Assembly (NCBI GenBank): GCA_001184395.1 | Contig: LFLF01000021.1 | Span: 1 to 40,955, forward strand | DNA length: 40,955 bases | DNA from: Candidatus Paraburkholderia calva | Lineage (GTDB): Bacteria; Pseudomonadota; Gammaproteobacteria; Burkholderiales; Burkholderiaceae | Reading direction: 5' to 3' | Part shown: one piece after another, positions 37,851 through 40,955 of the stretch | Numbering within the stretch: the stretch's first letter is position 1 | Layout of the letters: every line of letters starts with the position of its first letter | Notes under the pieces: generated by a model | The model's input: the letters and a program-made list of their open reading frames with translations, nothing else | Databases searched by the model: none | Told to the model about the DNA's origin: nothing | Program-made: the position numbers and the translations under genes

Positions 37851-37883
37851 CATCGCGCGATTCAAAACATCGCGCGATTCAAA
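37850..37883 (+). repeat. 17-bp perfect tandem duplication
   Basis: ACATCGCGCGATTCAAA is repeated head to tail (37850-37866, 37867-37883), starting at the last base of the dgt stop codon and lying about 30 bases before the ugpB start. Confidence 0.9.
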
Positions 37884-37914
37884 CCCGCGTGACTGCAAAA
37901 CGGAGACTTTCTCG

Positions 37915-39244
37915 ATGAGCTGCAAGCCCTTGTTCCGCTCGATTCCGGCGGCTGCCGTCCTTGCGTTCGGCATCAGCACCGCCGCGCACGCCGCCACGGA
38001 AATCCAGTTCTAGCACGGCATGGAAGCCGCGCTTGGCGAGCGGGTCAACGACATCACCAACGACTTCAACAAGTCGCAGAGCGATTACAAGATCGTTTCC
38101 GTGTTCAAGGGCACTTACGACCTAGACGCTGGCGGCGGGTATCGCCGCGTATCGCAGCGGCAATGCGCCGGCGATCCTGCAGGTCTACGAAGTCGGCACC
38201 GCGACGATGATGCAAGCGAAAAAGGCCGCCATTCCAGTCTAGACGTGTTCAAGCAGGCGGGCGTGCCGCTCGACGAGAAAGCGTTCGTGCCGACCATCGC
38301 GAGCTATTACAGCGATGCGAAGACCGGCCATCTCGTGTCGATGCCGTTCAACAGTTCGACCGACGCCCGTCCTCTACTACAACAAGGACGCGTTCAAAAA
38401 GACGGGCATCGATCCGAGCCAGCTGCCGAAAACGTGGGCCGATGTCGAGGCGGACGCGAAGAAGCTAAAGGCCGCCGGTTATTCGTGCGGCTATTCGTCG
38501 GGCTGGCAAAGCTGGATTCAGCTCGAGAACTACAGCGCGTGGCACGCCGCGCCGTTCGCGACGAAGAACAACGGCTTCGACGGTCTCGACGTCAAGCTCG
38601 AATTCAACAAGCCGTTGTAGGTCGCGCATATCCAGTTCCTGCAGAACATGGCGAAGGAAGGCACGTTCACGTACATGGGACGCAAGGACGAGCCGGTGTC
38701 GAAGTTCTATAGCGGCGATTGCGGCATCATCACCAACTCGTCGGGTTCGCGCGCGACCATCGCCAAGTACGCGAAGTTCGATTACGGCGTCGGCATGATG
38801 CCGTACGATGCGAACGTGAAGGGCGCGCCGCAGAACGCGATCATCGGCGGCGCGAGTCTGTGGGTGTTGTCGGGCAAAGACCCGGCCGTGTACAAGGGCG
38901 TCGCGAAGTTCCTCGCCTATCTGTCCACGCCCGAAGTCGCGGCAAAGTTGCATCAAGACACGGGCTATCTACCGGTGACGCAGGCCGCATACGAACTCAC
39001 GCAGAAACAGGGCTTCTACGACAAGAACCCGGGTGCGGACATCGCCATCAAGCAGATGCTGAACAAGCCACCGCTGCCGTACACGAAGGGCCTGCGCCTG
39101 GCCAACATGCTGCAGATTCACACCATCGTCGATGAATAACTGGAGCAGGTCTGGGCCGAGAAGAAGACGCCGCAACAGGCGCTCGATTCGGCCGTGGCGC
39201 GCGGCGACGAACTGTTGCGCCGCTTCGAGACGGCCGGCAACTAA
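37915..39244 (+). pseudogene. ugpB: Broken ugpB: glycerol-3-phosphate binding protein
   Basis: UgpB is the periplasmic receptor of the sn-glycerol-3-phosphate ABC importer. The signal peptide (PAAAVLAFGISTAAHAATE) is followed at once by TAG (38011-38013) where the family has IQFWH, so Trp became a stop. Further damage: a one-base insertion near 38123 (GACCTAGACG), a frame loss with TAG near 38240, a 4-base CGAC duplication near 38363, TAG at 38618-38620 in place of a Gln codon after EFNKPL, and TAA at 39137-39139 after HTIVDE. Readable parts include [40 protein letters not shown] and [20 protein letters not shown]. Confidence 0.92.
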
Positions 39245-39304
39245 GCGCGTGCGTCCGCGCGTCGAGCAAGACGGCGCGGGCGCTTTCGTTCAGGACATAA
39301 GCGC

Positions 39305-40094
39305 ATGGAAAAACGCTCTCGGTTCGATACGAGTGTGTTGCCGTATCTGCTCGTAGCGCCTCAACTCGCGATCACCGCGCTGTTCTTTCTGTGGCCCGCG
39401 GGGGAAGCGCTCTGGCAAGCCACGCAAAGTCAGGACGCGTTCGGCACGTCGAGCGAATTCGTCGGCTTGCAGAACTTCAGGCAGTTGTTCGCCGATCCGC
39501 TGTATTTGTCGTCGTTCAGTACGACGATGATCTTCTGCGCGCTCGTCACCGTGTATGGGCTCGTCATTTCGCTGCTGCTCGCCGCCTGCGCGGATCGCGT
39601 GACGCGCGGAGCGAAGGCGTATCAGACGCTGCTGATCTGCCTGTATGCGGTGGCGCCCGCGATTGCCGCCGGGCTGTGGTCTTTCCTGTTCAATCCGAGC
39701 ATCGGGCTGGTGACTTATGCGTTGGCGAAGCAAAGCGTCGTGTGGAATCACGCGCTGAACGGCGCGCAGCCATGTTCCTCGTCGTGCTTGCCTCCGTCTG
39801 GAAGCAGGTGAGCTACAACTTCCTGTTCTTCTACGCGGGCTTGCAGGCCATTCCGCAATCGCTGATCGAAACCGCCGCCATCGACGGCGCCGGTCCCGTG
39901 CGGCGTTTCTTCGGCATCGCGCTGCCGCTGCTCTCGCCGACGAGCTTCTTCCTGCTGGTCGTGAATCTGGTCTACGCGTTTTTCGACACCTTTCCCGTGA
40001 TTGATGCCGCGACCGGCTGCGGCCCCGCGCAATCCACCAAGACGCTCATTACAAGATTTTCGCGAAAGGATTTCAGGGGCTCGACATCGGCAAT
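39305..40094 (+). pseudogene. ugpA: Broken ugpA: glycerol-3-phosphate permease subunit, 3' end deleted
   Basis: UgpA is one of the two membrane permeases of the Ugp importer. ATG 39305 opens a normal N-terminus ([20 protein letters not shown]) up to ALNGAQ. A one-base-type frameshift near 39770 moves the frame to [20 protein letters not shown], which contains the EAA-loop-like [20 protein letters not shown]. Another shift near 40050 leads to [18 protein letters not shown] text. After DIGN at 40094 the usual last membrane helix (about 30 residues) is missing and ugpE sequence begins. The product cannot be functional. Confidence 0.88.
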
Positions 40095-40720
40095 GCGGCC
40101 ACGCTCTTCGGCGTGATGCTGCTCAACAGTCTCATGATCAGCATTGGCAAGATCGCGGTGTCGATCGTCTCGGCCTATGCCATCGTGTTCTTCCGCTTTC
40201 CGTTCAAGAACCTGGCGTTCTGGCTGATCTTCATCACGCTGATGCTGCTGGTCGAAGTGCGCATCTTCCCCACCGTGGAAGTCGTCTCGTCGATGCATCT
40301 CACCAATACGTACGCCGGCTTGAAGCTGCCGCTGATCGCATCGGCGATGGCCATGTTCCTGTTCCGGCAGTTCTTCATGACGCTGCCCGACGAACTGATG
40401 GAAGCCGCGCGCATCGACGGCGCGGGACCGCTGCGCTTTTTCTGGGATGTGGTGCTGCCGCTGTCGAAGCCGAACATCGCGGCGCTCTTCGTCATCACCT
40501 TCATCTACGGAACCAGTATCTCTGGCCGATCCTGATCACCAATCAGCAGTCGTTGCAGACGGCGGTGGTCGGCATCAAGAGTATGATCGCGTCGGGCGAT
40601 ACCGCGACCGAATGGCATCTCGTGATGGCCGCCACGCTGCTCGCGATGCCGCTGCCGCTCGCCGTCGTACTGACGATGCAGCGCTGGTTCGTGCGCGGCC
40701 TCATGGATGCGGAAAAATAA
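40095..40720 (+). pseudogene. ugpE: Truncated ugpE: glycerol-3-phosphate permease subunit, 5' end deleted
   Basis: This is the second permease of the Ugp importer. The visible part begins within the membrane domain ([20 protein letters not shown]) in the same frame as the last piece of ugpA, so roughly the first 90-100 codons, the start and the intergenic region are lost. Conserved parts follow: [20 protein letters not shown] and the EAA loop [20 protein letters not shown]. At about 40510 a 4-base loss turns the expected [14 protein letters not shown] into a frameshift; the rest runs in another frame to TAA 40718-40720 (WFVRGLMDAEK). The ATPase gene ugpC is not seen; an insertion sequence starts 16 bases later. 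Confidence 0.88.
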
Positions 40721-40736
40721 CGGAGACTTCGCCTAA

Positions 40737-40955
40737 GGCAATGCTGATTAAGTCCACCGCTTGTGCTTGTCAGGTGTTATAGAGCGCACGTGCAAGGAGA
40801 AAGACAAACGACGATGAAGCAGCAGACGCTGGCGAAGGCCGCGGATCAAGGTGCGGGGTTCGAGACTTGCCGCAAACGCACGCGACGCGACGAGTTGCTT
40901 GACACGATGAACACGATCGAGATTCGCCTCGAGCAGCGCCGTGGACGTCGGCGCG
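40737..40955 (+). mobile_element. IS5-family insertion sequence, left end (partial)
   Basis: Sequence from about 40737 (GGCAATGCTGATTAAG) onward looks like the left end of an IS5-type element. It is preceded by CTAA (40733-40736), which fits the YTAR target preferred by this family. A short non-coding leader with AAGGAGA (40794-40800) precedes a transposase-like start at 40814. The right end is outside the window, so completeness and the matching target duplication cannot be checked. Confidence 0.6.
40814..40954 (+). CDS. IS5-family transposase, N-terminal fragment
   Basis: From ATG 40814 the frame reads MKQQTLAKAADQGAGFE and then TRRDELLDTMNTI, which matches my recollection of the N-terminus of IS5-family DDE transposases (usually continuing VPWxxLCxxIEPHYPK). 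After MNTI the text becomes EIRLEQRRGRR, unlike the family, so a frameshift or rearrangement near 40917 is possible. The frame is still open at the window edge. Substitutions in otherwise conserved positions (TCRKR instead of YRKP) suggest that it is already degrading. Confidence 0.55.
   Translation, partial: MKQQTLAKAADQGAGFETCRKRTRRDELLDTMNTIEIRLEQRRGRRR

Overview
The window looks like a chromosomal segment of a Burkholderia-lineage betaproteobacterium (Burkholderia, Paraburkholderia or Caballeronia). The evidence is high GC content, the S10-spc-alpha ribosomal cluster with infA inside it, and the following order cutA-dsbD-hemB-yihA-cytochrome c4-resB-ccsB-msrPQ-lysA-lptM/cyaY-mrcA/pil-aroK-aroB-dgt, which I recognise from that group. 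The mix of perfectly kept housekeeping genes with heavily broken accessory operons and an IS5-type insertion sequence end is typical of a host-restricted genome under reduction, such as the leaf-nodule symbionts of this lineage. That lifestyle assignment is inference.

Layout. Positions 1-15081 hold the end of tuf and then an almost uninterrupted plus-strand run: rpsJ, rplC, rplD, rplW, rplB, rpsS, rplV, rpsC, rplP, rpmC, rpsQ; then a strong candidate promoter and rplN, rplX, rplE, rpsN, rpsH, rplF, rplR, rpsE, rpmD, rplO, secY, infA, rpmJ; then rpsM, rpsK, rpsD, rpoA, rplQ, closed by a clear terminator. All are open, but rpsE has a rewritten and longer C-terminus and rpsH appears to have lost four codons. 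Positions 15176-23926 carry cutA, dsbD, hemB (minus), a candidate small RNA, yihA (minus), a diheme cytochrome c4, and the System II cytochrome c maturation pair resB-ccsB. DsbD supplies periplasmic reductant and ResB/CcsB attach heme, so this block serves c-type cytochrome biogenesis.

Positions 24050-25610 are the dead msrP-msrQ pair (periplasmic methionine sulfoxide repair). Intact lysA and lptM (minus) and cyaY (plus) follow, with a 10-copy 13-bp tandem array filling the divergent region between lptM and cyaY. Intact mrcA (minus) comes next. Positions 30569-34829 are the wrecked type IV pilus operon pilM-N-O/P-Q; the co-oriented aroK, aroB and dgt immediately downstream are intact. Positions 37915-40720 are a destroyed sn-glycerol-3-phosphate ABC transporter (ugpB, ugpA, ugpE), with the ugpA tail joined directly to the ugpE interior by a deletion. 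The window ends in the left end of an IS5-family element.

The most striking structural theme is short tandem duplication of 11-18 bp at seven loci, plus the 13-bp x 10 array. Most are between genes, and two of them lie inside pilQ and shift its frame. I found no CRISPR array, tRNA, rRNA, prophage or defence system, and no clearly new multi-gene system.
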